In this document: in pieces, positions 1 to 13,029 of the stretch
How the letters are laid out: the number at the start of each line of letters is the position of its first letter
Position numbering within the stretch: position 1 is the first letter of the stretch
Assembly (NCBI GenBank): GCA_030015575.1
Contig: JASDDO010000018.1
Location: forward strand, 231,183,138 to 231,247,137
Length of the DNA: 64,000 bases
DNA from: Agapanthus africanus
Taxonomy: Eukaryota; Streptophyta; Magnoliopsida; Asparagales; Amaryllidaceae
Direction: 5' to 3'
Position numbers and translations under genes: made by a program
Notes under the pieces: generated by a model
What the model saw: the letters and a program-made list of their open reading frames with translations, nothing else
Told to the model about the DNA's origin: nothing
Database searches by the model: none

Positions 1-776
1 CCCTAGACCCCTACGGGTACGGCAAACTACCCGCCAACTACCCGAAGTGAAGCAGTCTCCCTCAATAACGTGAGTAGGCAACTAAGCACTTCAAAGTACC
101 CGGTAGTTTGTGCATCCCACCTTGGGTCTATCCTAGGAGCAAAAAACAGTAATGAAATAATACAACGGTGGCTACAACCTCTACCCGGATGTGCCCCGTG
201 AAAAAATATTACAACCATTTACAAATTACATTTGAATGAAAGAATAAAATACCTAACAACCCCGGTTATCCACTCACGAAAATCCAACAAGTCCATATAC
301 ACAAACAAACATTACAGAAATGTGCAACCCCCAACTTACCAACATATAGCAATTAGCGAAAGTTTACAAACAGATTTATCAAGCACAGAAACATTAAATG
401 ATATCAAACTGCGACTTCGAAACATCCTCAATTACCATAGAGAATAATAAACAGCACATGCAAAAGTGGCAAAAATAAATAACTCCTGAAGCTTAGATCC
501 TAGCAACAAACCCACACCCAAAACTACGAAGCAAACAGCCACAACAAAACCGAGGTGGCCGGAAATATGGGGTCTATGGCCGGCCAGGGATGCAGGGGTT
601 TGTCTCGTTTTTTGTTCATGAACTTAATAGTGAAAGGAACACTCTGCAGTTGTTAAAATAATTTTTCAGAGGCTCGGAAAAATCAACAGAAACTAGAATC
701 TAGGTTTCGATGTTTATGGGATATTTCGGTTTCGTAGTTTCAGTTATCGTTCAATCTGTTAGCTATGGTTTAGTCA
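1..776 (-). mobile_element. Element F: 5' leader of a copia-type retrotransposon, runs off the left edge
   Basis: This is internal non-coding sequence that follows the 5' LTR of element F, read on the minus strand. It lies just past the tRNA-iMet priming site at 777-788. The stretch at about 1-240 is clearly similar to leader sequence of element E near 8810-9050: the same order of blocks and the same AT-rich run next to a CCC-rich segment. At 552-590, about 190 nt from the priming site, there is a GGCCGG-rich inverted repeat in the position where A to E carry a GC-rich stem-loop. No gag or pol is visible here; it would lie left of the window. The short frames present are not conserved in frame with the other elements, so I call none of them genes. 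Confidence 0.7.
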
Positions 777-788
777 GCTCTGATACCA
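777..788 (-). other. Primer binding site of element F (initiator-Met tRNA)
   Basis: The minus strand reads TGGTATCAGAGC, complementary to the 3' end of plant initiator-Met tRNA. It starts one base after the LTR edge, as in the other elements here. It fixes the orientation: the LTR at 790 onward is the 5' LTR of a minus-strand element. Confidence 0.85.
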
Positions 789-789
789 C

Positions 790-2446
790 TATAAGTCGAT
801 GCTACGCAACCCACGTTTTCGCGGGGATGCAGAATAAGCAAAAAACGATTTTTATTTGCTTCGTAACATCGACTAAACATTAGAATCGTTTCTAAACCCT
901 AACAAACGATATAACTATGAGGTTGTATCTACTATGTGTGCAATATATACCTCAACATCCCGCTGTCCTTCACTTCCTCGCTGTCCTATCCAAGTGGTGA
1001 GCTCCTTATCGTGAGAACGGAATCTACCTCCTCGTCGTCTTCTCTGAATCGTAAACGATCCACCCAAGAGTTCCGATTTCAAGCTTTGCTTCTAACTTGA
1101 AGCAACTAGGTAACTTGGTTTGCTAGACTAAGTGCCCTAGGTTGTGTAGAGAGTGATAAGGATCAAGTTATCTCAGTAAACCCTATGGTTTCCAACACAT
1201 GGAATGGTTAGGGTTTGCTTTTAGTGAGGAGAGAGCTTGAAGAAGATGAGAAGAAAGCTCTAGGTTTTTCTTTTGATGATAAGTATTTGATATAATTTGT
1301 GAAGGCCTTATATGTGTTGAAAAAGTCAAGGGTTTTAACTCTTTCAAGTCTAGAACCATCTCAAAAGATCAAGAAAATATCACAAACAAATATCTAAGTC
1401 AATAAGTCAATGTGGTCAATGCAAAACCCTAATCCCTTTTTCAACAAAATACCAAAAGCTTTCCTCTCATTTCTTCCATCTATTAATCTTGTCTAAATAA
1501 CAAGAATACTCTCATCCGTATGCGTACATACCCGCATTCGTATCCCGAGAAATACGAATACAGTGAGACGAACTGATCCAATAATCAAATACGAGGATCC
1601 GGCTTAAACCAAAGCCCACTAGTAATGTCTTCCCGAACATCATATCCGCACAAGTACACGTATGTGTTCGAACCCTGTCGTAAAACCATACGACATCTAC
1701 ACGTTTCTCCTGAAGCCGGGAAACTCTCTGTGTGGGACTCTAAAGACTCGACAGTACTCTAGCAGTGGGTTTAACCATAAGCGCGTCAACGGCTCTAGCT
1801 GTACGTAACGGTTACCCAGGTATCTGTCGATGAGAAGGTCGACGAGGAAACTCATCCGTACCCTAACTGAGTCTGTCTGTGGAAATCTCCGTACAGTCCG
1901 GTCTGTTAGTCTAAGAGTGTCGCATATCGGGCCTAGGGGCGGCAAGCGTCAGACCCCTAATAGCGGTATAAGTCGTGTCGGAGTACTGTCTAAAATACCC
2001 AGAGAAACTACTGGAGTACCTACCAGTAAATCTCACTTGCCCTGGCCAGGGACTTTGTGTAATGGCGTTCTAAACATAGCGCGACATCAACCCCCATTAC
2101 CGGGAGAGACGAATCCTATCTAACCGCCAATGCCTCCAAGTGCTTCGGGACTGCACCCAACTACTACCTGTTTGCATGACTCAGCAGAGCCGTGGTAGGG
2201 TAGTAATCTAAGAACAGTGGGAACACACTCGAGGAGAAACAGCAGTGTCAAGTCGACGGACTAAGCTGTACTCATGTCACCTGGGAACTGCTACCTGACG
2301 ATAGGTATATTACCAACCAGCAATTCTTCACGAGTCCGTCCAGTGTAACTCATAACCCAATGAGCACCTGCATACTATCTCCAGTACGTCGTACTGATGG
2401 CTGTGGGACAGACCATCAACCCTCCTGGGAAGAGAAGCGTATACAC
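790..2446 (-). mobile_element. Element F 5' LTR, left segment (interrupted by element E)
   Basis: This is the U5-side part of an old LTR, recognised by distant similarity to the E LTR over about 1650-2446 (same order of blocks around the CCTGGCCAGGG and ACCGGGAGAGACGAA motifs). The edge next to the priming site reads TA instead of TG, so the terminal dinucleotide has decayed. Element E is inserted at 2446/2447; the remainder continues at 12702-13029. Without E the LTR is about 1.98 kb. No coding frame is supported. Confidence 0.7.
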
Positions 2447-4629
2447 TGTAGGGTTGCTAGGCACTCTCACAAGGGCCTGCGAGGCATCAACCATGCCCGA
2501 TTTAAAATTTAGACATGCCGAACAACCCTAAACCAAGATCTTAAACTAGAGATTGGGCGAAACAAACATGTTAAACACTTTAACACTAAGTGAGAGGGAT
2601 TACAACCTTTGTAGATCCGGTCCTTCACTTCATAAGCTCCGTGTTGTGGTCCCTTCGCTGCGATCATCAAGTTTCGGACTCTCGAGAGGCTCCACGAAGA
2701 GAAAGATGCAAGCTTGCTTCCGATCTTCGATAACAAAGATGATCTACCTTGATGTTTCATTTACACAAGCTCTCACTCACTAAATGAAGTGAACATCCTC
2801 ATCTAAATGGCAAGGATAGATGAGAATGATGAAGTAGGATTTATGCTCTCATTTGTTTTCTATTTCTCACTCATTTTCATCACCTAGCAAAAAGCTAGAA
2901 AGCTTTTTCCAAGGAAGAAGAAGAAGAAGAATATCCAATTCCATTTGTGATCAATAATGAAAAACATGGTGAGCTTAGAAATACAACCATGGGTTAAGAA
3001 TGAAGTCTTAACCCATGTAGAGAGTTAACTATGGTGAAGGGTTGGGTTGAGTTAAGCAAATATCTAAAAAAAATATCCAAAGTCAAAGTCAAAGCTTCAA
3101 GAAGCTTCTTGAAAGCATCATTCTTGCTTAACCCTAATCCAAACCCTAACCACAATTAAACTCCACAAAACATGTTGCATTAATAACCATATCATGTTAC
3201 AATATTATATATCACATATATAATATTTATTGTAACAAAATAAAATAATACAATTAACATATATCGCATATATATCAATGTATTATCCGAGTGAGAAAAA
3301 GAATCTTTTAGTGAGCTTATATCAGTTAATGTAATTTAATATATCAAATATATAATTATACATTAAATTATCGAATCAACACTTGGTCCGATAATCCGGC
3401 TATTTCACAAATAACCGACTAATAAAATCTGTATCAGTTCATCGAATCAACACTTGATCTGATGACCCGACTATATCACATATACCCGGCCGATATCTCA
3501 TATCATGAGAATCTAATATGGTATCACATACACGTATTGTTCTCGATCCCGCACATATCACATATGTGCTCCTACTCCGTTTTGCCTGAGCCAAGAAACC
3601 TCTGTGTAGGACTCTAAAGAATCGTCAATATGCCGGCAGTAGGTGATGATCATATCAAACACCTACAAGCTGCAAGCGGTCAGCTAAACGTAATAGACAC
3701 CAAGGTATTGAGCGCACAGAAGATCAACAAGCAAGCCTATACATTCTCCTGTGAATCCAGTCAGTAACACTCCCGTACAGTCCGGTCTCGTCGTCTGATA
3801 TGTCGCATATCTCGCCTAGGGGTGGTAAAAGTCAGACCCTAGTAGCTTGATAAGTCGTGTCGATATGAGGTCTAGAACAGTTCGAGAAACTACTGATAAC
3901 ACTTACCAGTAAGTCTCAGCAACCCTGGCCAGGGATTTCCAGTTATAGACAATCGAACACAGCACAACATCAACTCCCTATACCGGGAGAGACGAATCCC
4001 CTCCTATCGCTCATTGCCTCCATGTGATTCGGGACTGTACCCATAAGCCACATTTTTACACGCCCTCTTGGACGTGGTATGATGGAAATCAAAGCACAGT
4101 GGGAGACTCTATGACGATCTCGGGTCTACAGACTACTCTGTACCAGTGTCACCAGAGAACTACCATCTGACGTGAGGTATAATACCATCTGGGAGTTCTC
4201 GGCGAGTCCGTCCAGAGTACCCAGTCTCCACTGAGCACCCGTATACCTTCTCTGATGTCAAATACCAATGGATATGAGATCATCCATCGCCCATCATATG
4301 GGTCAAGAAGCGCATACGCTAGTCTACTCTGGAGTATCGATGCCCTGTCTCGGTACTCCCACGACTATGAACATTTGAAGGATGTACTTGGCGACTACAC
4401 TGTCCTCACTAGTATGATCCGCATCACAGTCCTGCTAGTCAAGTACTCATCCTAAGGGCTTTATCAATATGTAACATAGAGACAATCAGAGTACATGTTA
4501 AGATAAAGAGCAACCAGATAGCGTACTATTATGTCGAGCAAGAAAGTCCTCCCTTTATATGTCCAAGCATCCACTACAATATACATCGTATGTACAGTAA
4601 TGGCCTCTAGGGCATACATATAACTAACA
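2447..4629 (-). repeat. Element E 3' LTR
   Basis: This LTR is the partner of 10521-12701, with a few percent divergence by eye. It holds the conserved 13-mer TACAACCTTTGTA at 2601-2613, 154 bp from the U5 edge, and several 3-nt-spaced palindromes: 3201-3227 (12-bp perfect arms, CAC spacer), 3551-3569 (GCACATAT-CAC-ATATGTGC), and 3368-3394 and 3439-3465 (TCAA-CAC-TTGA-type cores). A TATA-like run lies about 70 bp from the U3 edge, near 4553-4560. Confidence 0.93.
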
Positions 4630-4641
4630 ATCTCCCACTTA
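4630..4641 (-). other. Polypurine tract of element E
   Basis: The minus strand reads AAGTGGGAGAT directly against the 3' LTR. The same tract abuts the 3' LTRs of A, C and D, and a near copy abuts that of B. This is the plus-strand primer of reverse transcription. Confidence 0.85.
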
Positions 4642-7528
4642 CACTAGGGTCATCTGTTGTGGTATCGCATACCCAACAATTAGCTGCGGTTGAAGTATCT
4701 CATACTCAACCATCCCATAAGAGTCTCTACTGGGAAAAAGGCCTTTATGAGTGGATCCGCGCTGTTGTCCTCTGTGTCTACTCTCCTAACCTCGATCTCC
4801 CTGGTGATCAACCATCTCCATGATCAGGTCATACTGCCTAAGAATTATATCTTGATTGACTGATGGGACAGGGGTTCCTTGGCATAAGCCCCAACACTAT
4901 TGTCACACAATGGTAGGAACGAAGTTCATCTCATGAACTTATATATATCCAGACTGCCTCTTTGGTCGCATCCTTGTTAACGATGTATCTTTCCTTTAAT
5001 CATCTAGTAAGTCACGGTATCTAGCTTGGAACTCATCCAACATACCGTCCTTCCACGTAAGGTAAAGACAATGCCTGCGACTGACATTCAGTCGTCCTTA
5101 TCACCCTGGAACCTTTCCAGTGATTCTCCCCAGTATCGATTGATACCATCTTACTACAGCTAGTGAGAATCCTAACATCCAATTAGATCTATCTCATAGA
5201 TTCAAAACCCAGGATTTATGAGGTATCACTTTTATCCTATATGGAGAATCCTTGTGCTAAGCGGAGATTGACCGAGCGTATCATAGGAAACTCCTTTCTT
5301 ATCAAGAGTATGTCATCTACATATTCTACGAGGATCACCATCATACTCCTTACTACCTTTTTGTATATATAAGGTTCATCTACCATTTTGATGAAGTCAA
5401 ACTCTTTGACTACTACATCAAAACAGACGTTCCAACTCCATGATGCCTGATTTAACACATAAAACATCTTGCTCACGTTTCCGCTGCTCCTACTGTCTAT
5501 AAAGCCCTTTGGTTGTGTACTTATAGATGCTCTCTTCCAAATCATCATTTAGAAAAGCAGTCATGACACCTAACCGCCAGATATCGTAGTCATGGTATGT
5601 AGCCATGGCAAGTAGGATCTGGATGGACTTAAGCATAGCTTTGAAAGTCTCAACTTTTCCATGTACACCAAGTAATCTTCTGAAGATATACTTGCTCCTG
5701 ATGGGGATTTAACCCTTCAGATAAAGCAACCAAAGTCCATACTTTATTGGTGTATAAGGATTCCATCTCAGATCGCTAAGCATCCAGCCATTCTTACAGA
5801 GTCCCACTCCTGATGGCCTGCTCGAAACTAGTTGGGTCATCATCTTATGATGCAATCCTCGCTCCCACTATCATAGAGAAAACCGAAGTATCTCTCAGGT
5901 GGGTGAGGAACCCTACTAGATCGGCGGAGAGGCTGAGGTCCGTTGGAAACTATTGAATCCTTTAGTTCTACCAAATCATCAGCTGCAGTTTGTATAGCTG
6001 GAACTCTTTCCAGTTCTACCTCATGACCAATAATTTCTTCACAAGAAATTCCCTTTCACAAAGGTGGCATGTTGAGAAACAAAACATATTTTGTTCCTCG
6101 GTTAGGTAGAAGATATTCCCTTACGTATGCTTGGGATATCTAACAAACTTCCACAGATCTGACTTTACCTCGAGCTTGTCCGGATTTTGCTTTTAGACAT
6201 CGGCCGGACAACCCCAAATATTAACTTACTTAAGATTTGAGCTCTTCCCATTCCATATCACATATGAAGTGGTAGGCAACAGATTTGATTGGAACCCTAT
6301 TCAATAGGTATGCAGCTTCTCAAGTGCATAACTCCCTAAAGGAAATAGGCTACTCGGTAGTACTCATCATAGAGCACACCATATCACATAGGGTGTGTTT
6401 GCTCCGCCCCGATACACCGAGGTGCTGTGGTGTATACAGAGGAGTAATGCTAAGAGAGAATCTCATTCTCCTTTAGAATAGTCCAGGAAGTCCGTGCTCT
6501 AGTATTCTCCTCCTTGATCTCATCAAAGGACATAATACTTATACCCATTTTTGGTTCTCTACTTCTAACTTATATTCTGTGATTATCTCAAAAGTTTCGG
6601 ACTTCCGTTTCAACAGGAACATATGTCTGAATCTTGAGAGATCATCAGAGAATGTAATGAAGTACAATGAACCGGTCCTGGCATGTGTAGACAGGGGGCC
6701 TTCATACATCAGCATGTATCAATCCCAAGAGTTCACTAACTCTTCCTCTGTTTCCAATAAACAGAGCTGTGGTCATCTTATCTCTGTGACATGACCGGCA
6801 AGTTTCATAAGATGTAAATTTAAACTAATTTAAATATGCATCTTTATGTAACTTCAGCTCGTCGGGTCGCATTGATATGACCTAGTCTACAATGCCTCAA
6901 GAAGGATTCGTTCATTTCTGAACTCTTCCTATTGTGTGTGTTCTGTACGTTAAGAACCGTGGTTTGATTTAGAACGTCTATGCTTTTAGATAACGTCCCT
7001 GAACCGATCAACTCTTGATATAGGAAATGTTCAAAACATTATCCAACTATACAAAATTATATCCTTCTTTACTAATAAAGAGACTGATATGATATTGTAT
7101 ATCAGGTTCGGTATCTACTAACATTCGTTCAGAATCAATGTATTCTGATAATACAAGGTGATAACTACCAACAGACTTGGCTGCAACACTTACACCGTTT
7201 CTATCTCATGAAATTTATCACCCGTTCTCAGTCCTCTACCGATCTGTAGCCCATGTAACAAATTACATATACGGGATCCTGATCCGGTATCTCATACCCA
7301 GGACCTAAAGAATACTGAGAAATAGTTCTCGGTAATGAACACACCCGAAGAAGATGCATCAACATGCACTTTTTTCATTTGGGCGGTACGGGAATTCTGG
7401 TAATCCCCTATTTCCTGCTCTGTCTTATAACAATTATAAGTTGGAGCGGGACCAACGTTCCCTAGCGCAGTATAACAAGCGGGTTTGGTCAATACATCCA
7501 TATTATTATCATGATTAAGGCGTGACAT
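4642..7528 (-). pseudogene. Element E pol relic (gag stub, protease, integrase, RT, RNase H)
   Basis: This is a decayed copia polyprotein. From its start, a 78-codon frame (7292-7528) joins a short gag N-terminal stub to a degenerate zinc knuckle and the approach to protease. It stops at a TGA (7292-7294) just before the protease DTG motif; element C has the same TGA. Integrase: a TGA at 6702-6704 follows the first catalytic Asp region, and the position of the catalytic Glu reads Gly (6407-6409). RT: 5237-5548 keeps the YVDD box and ends at a stop shared by all four relics. RNase H follows after a deletion of about 220 bp relative to B. No functional protein is expected. Confidence 0.88.
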
Positions 7529-7924
7529 AGTCGTAGCCAGGAGAGAGAGAGAGAAGAAAACACTCAGTGTGCGCTTTTACAAGATTATATTGGTTATCAA
7601 TTTATCTAATCAGGATGTCTCCCACTGTTTTAGTCAAATCTTCCTTCAAACCCTAAAAGGAAAGACTAGTCGGGATTAATTACACTCTACAAGTTCGCCA
7701 ATCTTTTAGCCAGGCCAGTGCCGGTACTTTGAGGGAGGTTCCCCGTGCTTTCGTATGGACCTAATTAAAGTAAATCTCGTTTTCCCATGTGTAAAACTCT
7801 CCGAGGAGTAACTCTTACTTGTAGCGGGTATCGAGATCCAACTATCTCATAGAAGGTATGCAATCTCAATGCAAATTTCAACACTTGAAATTCCCGATAA
7901 TATTTTACCCCTAGCGTCTTATGA

Positions 7925-8120
7925 CCTTGACGAATGCCAAACCACGCATAGACCGCTAGTCAAGTTTAACCCGTACATTTTCTGATTGAATTAAACCCAC
8001 CCGCACGACCCTTGACAAATGCCAAACAACGCAGTACGAATACCCTAATCCAATCGCATCGTATGCTAGCAGATAAGCACTAGTTAGCTACCGTACACTA
8101 CGCCTTGACGAATGCCGAAC
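7925..8120 (-). repeat. Triplet hairpin motif, element E
   Basis: There are three copies at 7925-7942, 8010-8027 and 8103-8120. On the element strand the core is GTTTGGCATTCGTCAAGG, with one change in two of the copies. Element C carries the same core. The inner part can pair as TTGGC with GTCAA (one G.U). The copy at 7925-7942 has outer arms of the ctatg/cataa type. Confidence 0.8.
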
Positions 8121-10273
8121 TACCGCAGTACGAATACTAAGTAGTACTTATCTGAAATGACGGAGGGCTACGACAGGTTTTAAAGAAAACCCTTTGCGTA
8201 ATGAACTTGATATCGTTGTAGAATCGACTGATTTTAAATGGAATGTTTTTGAGGCTTTTCTAGTTTTGCTAAAGAGGTCATTCTCGGTGAAGGGGTCGTC
8301 GGCTCTTTCCTCATCGAATAAGGTGCAGGATATTTCATAAATATCACTATGCAAAGCAAGTACTATACAAGCAATAAAAAAACCGAGTTTGTAGCAACTG
8401 CTAGTTTCACTAAAGAGGTCACTCCCGATGAAGGATCTCGGCTCTTTTCTTATCGAATAAGGTGCTGGATGTTCTACAAGGAACACCGCTATGAAAAGCA
8501 AGAACTAGAGCTACTAATTTTTAAATAAGTTTCTACAACATCTTTAGGTTTCTTTTATTTCATTAATCTCATTAATTAAGTCCTATTTTATTATGCTTCA
8601 CAAGCATTATATTTGAAACGAAATCTGCAATATAACATATATCTTATATATATAATATAAACATTCGTCTCAGGAAGTAATATGATCTCATCACAGAACA
8701 TTGCAGCAGAAGAATATATATGAAATATTGGATATACTAGGATATCCGCGTTTTAATACGAGCCTGTATAAAACACGGATTCTACAGTCGCGATGAATAG
8801 CCAAACCCACATCCCTAGAACCCTATGTGAGCGGCAAGCAAAACTGCCAATTCTAGGGTTAGGAGACCCGGTCTCGACTTCTCGAGATGGTCTCCCACTG
8901 GACCCTAAAACCCGGTTACTTGTGCTCCCTGCCTTGGGTCTATCTAATGCAGAAAAGTAAATAATATACAATGGTGACATCATCCTCAGCCCGGAAATGC
9001 CCCAATAAAAGAATATTACATACAAATGAATTTTACATGAATGAAAAAGAAAAACTCTCATCTCACATAAAACCCCCGGCTATTCAAAACGCGATGATCA
9101 AATATAACATATCACAGCAACACATAATATCACATATCATCAATGTAAGTAAATATGCGTATCCCAATTTTCGTTGATGTATAGTAACGAAACCGGCGAT
9201 ACACCACATATTACACTTACGGCCGCAGAAAAGAAAGTGTAAAACTACAATAGTTGAATCCGCAACCTCCTTAGACATCGCATGCCTAACCAAATGAATT
9301 CCTTAGACATCTCATGCCTAACAATTATAAACCCCGCATTTTAGTCTCATTATCGAAAAAACTTTTCAATATCAAGTCGGGCAATTCAACAAGATTCCTG
9401 ATATCCTGATCGAAAGCTCTTCGCAAACTTTAGTAGACGGCCACACCCCCGGATACCGTCGACGAAGTGCATTAAGGCGGAACACCGCTGCCGCGAGCAC
9501 CCGAACGGATGCTTTTGGCGACGGGGTTCTCCTACAGTCACTTGGTCGGGGCGATGAGGCGTGACTATCTATTAAGTTTACCCGGCGAGTATCCGCATAC
9601 GCTACGTGATTGCGACGGACTTTTGATCGCATCAAAATCCCGTGGCAACCGATCAACTGAGACTAAACTGCTAGATTTATAACATTCAAATTAGTTATCT
9701 CATAACCACACGTTGATTCAAAATATTGTATTACATTCCAGATAAATAGACAATGTTAAACTTTCCGATCGAATAATCAAACACTCAAGTTTTCCAAATA
9801 GCTCAACACTTGAGCGGAGTTTAAAAGCATCTATCACATGCCACAGTACCAATGGTCCAGCCGTAGAAGGGTCAAGCCAATGCCTCACATGTGGCAACGC
9901 CGTACTGCCACAAACCCTAAGGTTTAGAGGCGGTTCAGACGGTCACATAATCGAATTAAGGTTTGTTGTCTTCTAGAGAGTCCACCGCGTTACTTGCATG
10001 ACTTTTCAAAATTTTCAAACTCGAGAAAAAATCCAACTTTTGAAAATTTTTCGACAGGGGAAAAAGTGGGTTATTGATATCCGTTCGAACTTTTTAACAG
10101 GTTCTAAAATTATCCGGCAAAATCTTAAACGAAGTTAAATTATCTGATCGAATCAATGAGTCCCTAGTACAACCCAGAAAACTCAACACTTGAGTATAAT
10201 TAAAAATTCCCAGATCTATCAAAAAGGACCCTGGAATATATTCCTGAAGTTGTGGGCCCCAACTCCAATTATT

Positions 10274-10321
10274 GGCCGCGGAACCGCCGCCAAACGCGTG
10301 GTTAGGCCGCGGTTCTGCGGT
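10274..10321 (-). other. GC-rich stem-loop in element E leader
   Basis: An inverted repeat of the type GCCGCGGAACCG...CGGTTCTGCGG lies about 190 nt after the priming site. It matches the position and outer arms of stem-loops in A, B, C and D, while the inner arms differ. It is a candidate packaging or dimerisation signal (inference). Confidence 0.7.
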
Positions 10322-10507
10322 CACATGAGGCATTTAGTGGTCCGTACTTCACAGTAATTCCTATATTTCCCTACAAGATTTTCTGAATATTTTTAATACG
10401 AAAAAATCAACATTTATAAAAAATTTCCAGAAACTAGGTTTTAGCGGGTATTCGGAGTTCGATCGGACTTTAAACTTCGCCTAGACTTCGCCTAAAACTC
10501 TAGCATG

Positions 10508-10519
10508 GCTCTGATACCA
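10508..10519 (-). other. Primer binding site of element E (initiator-Met tRNA)
   Basis: The minus strand reads TGGTATCAGAGC, one base beyond the 5' LTR edge at 10521. Confidence 0.9.
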
Positions 10520-10520
10520 C

Positions 10521-12701
10521 TGTAGGGTTGCTAAGCACTCTCACAAGGTCTACGAGGCATCAACCATGCCCGATTTAAAATTTAGACGTGCCGAACAACC
10601 CTAAATCAAGATCTTAAACTAGAGATTGGGCGAAACAAACATGTTAAACACTTTAACACTAAGTGAAAGGGATTGCAACCTTTGTAGATCCAGTCCTTCA
10701 CTTCATAAGCTCCATGTTGTGGTCCCTTCACAGCGATCATCAGGTTCCAGACTCTCGAGAGGCTCCACGAAGAGAAAGATGCTAGCTTGCTTCCGATCTT
10801 CGATAACAAAGATGATCTACCTTGAAATTTCATTAACACAAGCTCTCACTCACTAAATGAAGTGAACACCCTCGTCTAAATGGCAAGGATAGATGAGGAT
10901 GATGAAATAGGATTTATGATCTCATTTGTTTTCTATTTCTCACTCATTTTCATCACCTAGCAAAAAGCGAGAAAGCTTTTTCCAAGGAGGAAGAAGAAGA
11001 AGAATATCCAATTCCATTTATGATCACTAATGAAAACCATGGTGAGGTTAGAAATGCAACCATGGGTTAAGAATGCAGTCTTAACCCATGTAGAGAGTTA
11101 ACTATGGTGAAGGGTTGGGTTGAGTTAAGCAAATATCTAAACAAAATATCCAAAGTCAAAGTCAAAGCTTCTTGAAAGCTTCATGCTTGTTTAACCCTAA
11201 TCCAAACCCTAACCACAATTAAACTCCACAAACCATGTTGCATTAATAACCATATCATGTTATAATATTATATATCACATATATAATATTTATTGTAACA
11301 AAATAAAATAATACAATGACCAAATATCGCATATATATCAATGTATTACCCGTGTGAGAAAAAGAATCTTTTAGTGAGCTTATATCAGTTAATGTAATTT
11401 AATATATCAAATATATAATTATACATTAAATTATCGAATCAACACTTGTTCCGATAATCCGGCTATTTCACAAATAACCGACTAATATAATCTGTATCAG
11501 TCTATCGAATCAACACTTGATCTGATGACCCCGCTATATCACATATACCCGGCCGATATCTCATATCGTGAGAATCTAATACGGTATCACATACACGTAT
11601 TGTTCTCGGTCCCGCACATATCATATATGTGCTCCTACTCCATTTGGCTTGAGCCAAGAAACCTCTGTGTAGGACTCTAAAGAATCGTCAATACGCCGGC
11701 AGTAGGTGATGATCATATCAAACACCTACAAGCTGCAAGCGGTCAGCTAAACGTAACAGCCACCCAGATATTGAGCGCTCAGAAGATCAACAAGCAAGCC
11801 TGTACATTCTCCTGTGAATCCAGTCAGTAACACTACCGTACAGTCCAGTCTCGTCGTCTGATATGTAGCATATCTCGCCTAGGGGTGGTAAACGTCAGAC
11901 CCCAGTAGCTTGAAAAGTCGTGTCGATATGAGGTCTATAACAGTTCGAGAAACTACTGATAACACTTACCATTAAATCTCAGCAACCCTGGCCAGGGATT
12001 TCCAGTTATAGCCAATCGAACACAGCGCAACATCAACTCCCTATACCGGGAGAGACGAATCCCCTCCTATCGCTCATTGCCTCCAAGTGATTCGGGACTG
12101 TACCCAAAAGCCACCTTTTTGCACGCCCTCTTAGACGTGGTATGATAGAAATCAAAGCACAGCGGGAATCACACAAGACCCTTTGACGATCTCGGGTCTA
12201 CACACTACTTTGTACCAGTGTCACCAGAGAATTGCCATCTGACGTGAGGTATAATACCATCTGGGAGTTCTCGGCGAGTCCGTCCAGTGTACCCAGTCTC
12301 CACTGAGCACCCGTATACCTTCTCTGATGTCAAACACCAATGGATAGGAGATCATCCATCGCCCATCATATGGGTCAAGAAGCGCATACGCTAGTCTACT
12401 CCGGAGTATCGGTGCCCTGTCTCGGTACTCCCACGACTAGGAACATTTGAAAGATGTACTTGGCGACTACACTGTCCTCACTAGTATGATCTGCATCACA
12501 GTCCTGGTAGTCAAGTACTCATCCTAAGGTCTTTATCAATATGTAACATAGAGACAATCAGAGTACAAGTTAAGATAAAGAGCAATCAGATAGCGTACTA
12601 TCATGTCGAGCAAGAAAGTCCTCCCTATATATGTCCAAGCATCCACTACAATATACATCGTATGTACAGTAATGGCCTCTAGGGCATACATATAACTAAC
12701 A
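10521..12701 (-). repeat. Element E 5' LTR
   Basis: This is the partner of 2447-4629. A TATA-like run lies at 12626-12631, 70 bp from the U3 edge. The 13-mer equivalent at 10674-10686 has one substitution (TGCAACCTTTGTA). Confidence 0.93.
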
Positions 12702-13029
12702 TATACTAGTATACTCTAGAGTAATGATGCCCTGTCTCAATAATCCTACGACTAGGGACCTGTAAAAGGATGTGAATGTTGACTACCCAGCCCCCACTAG
12801 TGTAACTGCCATCACAAGGCTGGTAGTCTGGCAAAGATCCTAAGGACTCTGTCATTATGTATTAGCGATAAGTTAAAAGAAACATATACATATATTAAGA
12901 TAGATACAAACCAAGTAGCATACTACTATATCAAGCAAGACTGTCATCAATTCGTGTATATATCCGAAGCTTCCAAAATGTAATATACAGACTGGTACTA
13001 TACAATAATGGCCTCTAGGGAATATAACA
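12702..13029 (-). mobile_element. Element F 5' LTR, U3-side segment
   Basis: This continues the F LTR after element E. 12702-12706 is the second copy of the E target duplication. The segment ends with the LTR start TGTTATATTCCCTAGAGGCC (minus strand), a shortened relative of the A/C/D/E LTR start. Beyond 13029 the sequence changes to the Ty3-like LTR G1. The first five bases there (CTAGC, 13030-13034) should be one copy of the F target duplication; the other copy is off-window. Confidence 0.72.

Larger units (their letters stand above)
7529..10507 (-). mobile_element. Element E 5' leader (non-coding, structured)
   Basis: This is a leader of about 3 kb between the priming site and the gag stub. 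It holds the GC-rich stem-loop (10274-10321), two TCAA-CAC-TTGA hairpins (9801-9815 and 10181-10195), a pair of TAGACATCNCATGCCTAA repeats 32 bp apart (9272-9289 and 9304-9321), an imperfect ~100-bp duplication (8260-8358 and 8401-8500), the triplet motif (7925-8120) and a perfect 8-bp-arm hairpin at 7874-7892. Frames here are not kept between elements, so I read it as non-coding RNA sequence. Confidence 0.8.
2447..12701 (-). mobile_element. Element E: complete non-autonomous copia retrotransposon, 10.3 kb
   Basis: Both LTRs are present (2447-4629 and 10521-12701; 2183 and 2181 bp), with TG...CA ends, a polypurine tract at 4630-4641 and an iMet priming site at 10508-10519. Flanks TACAC (2442-2446) and TATAC (12702-12706) are a 5-bp target-site duplication with one mismatch. 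The element sits inside the LTR of F. Its pol is broken and most of its gag is missing. It belongs with element C in a subfamily: both have LTR ends of the type ...GCAACCCTACA, a TGA directly before the protease DTG motif, and the same leader triplet motif. Confidence 0.93.
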
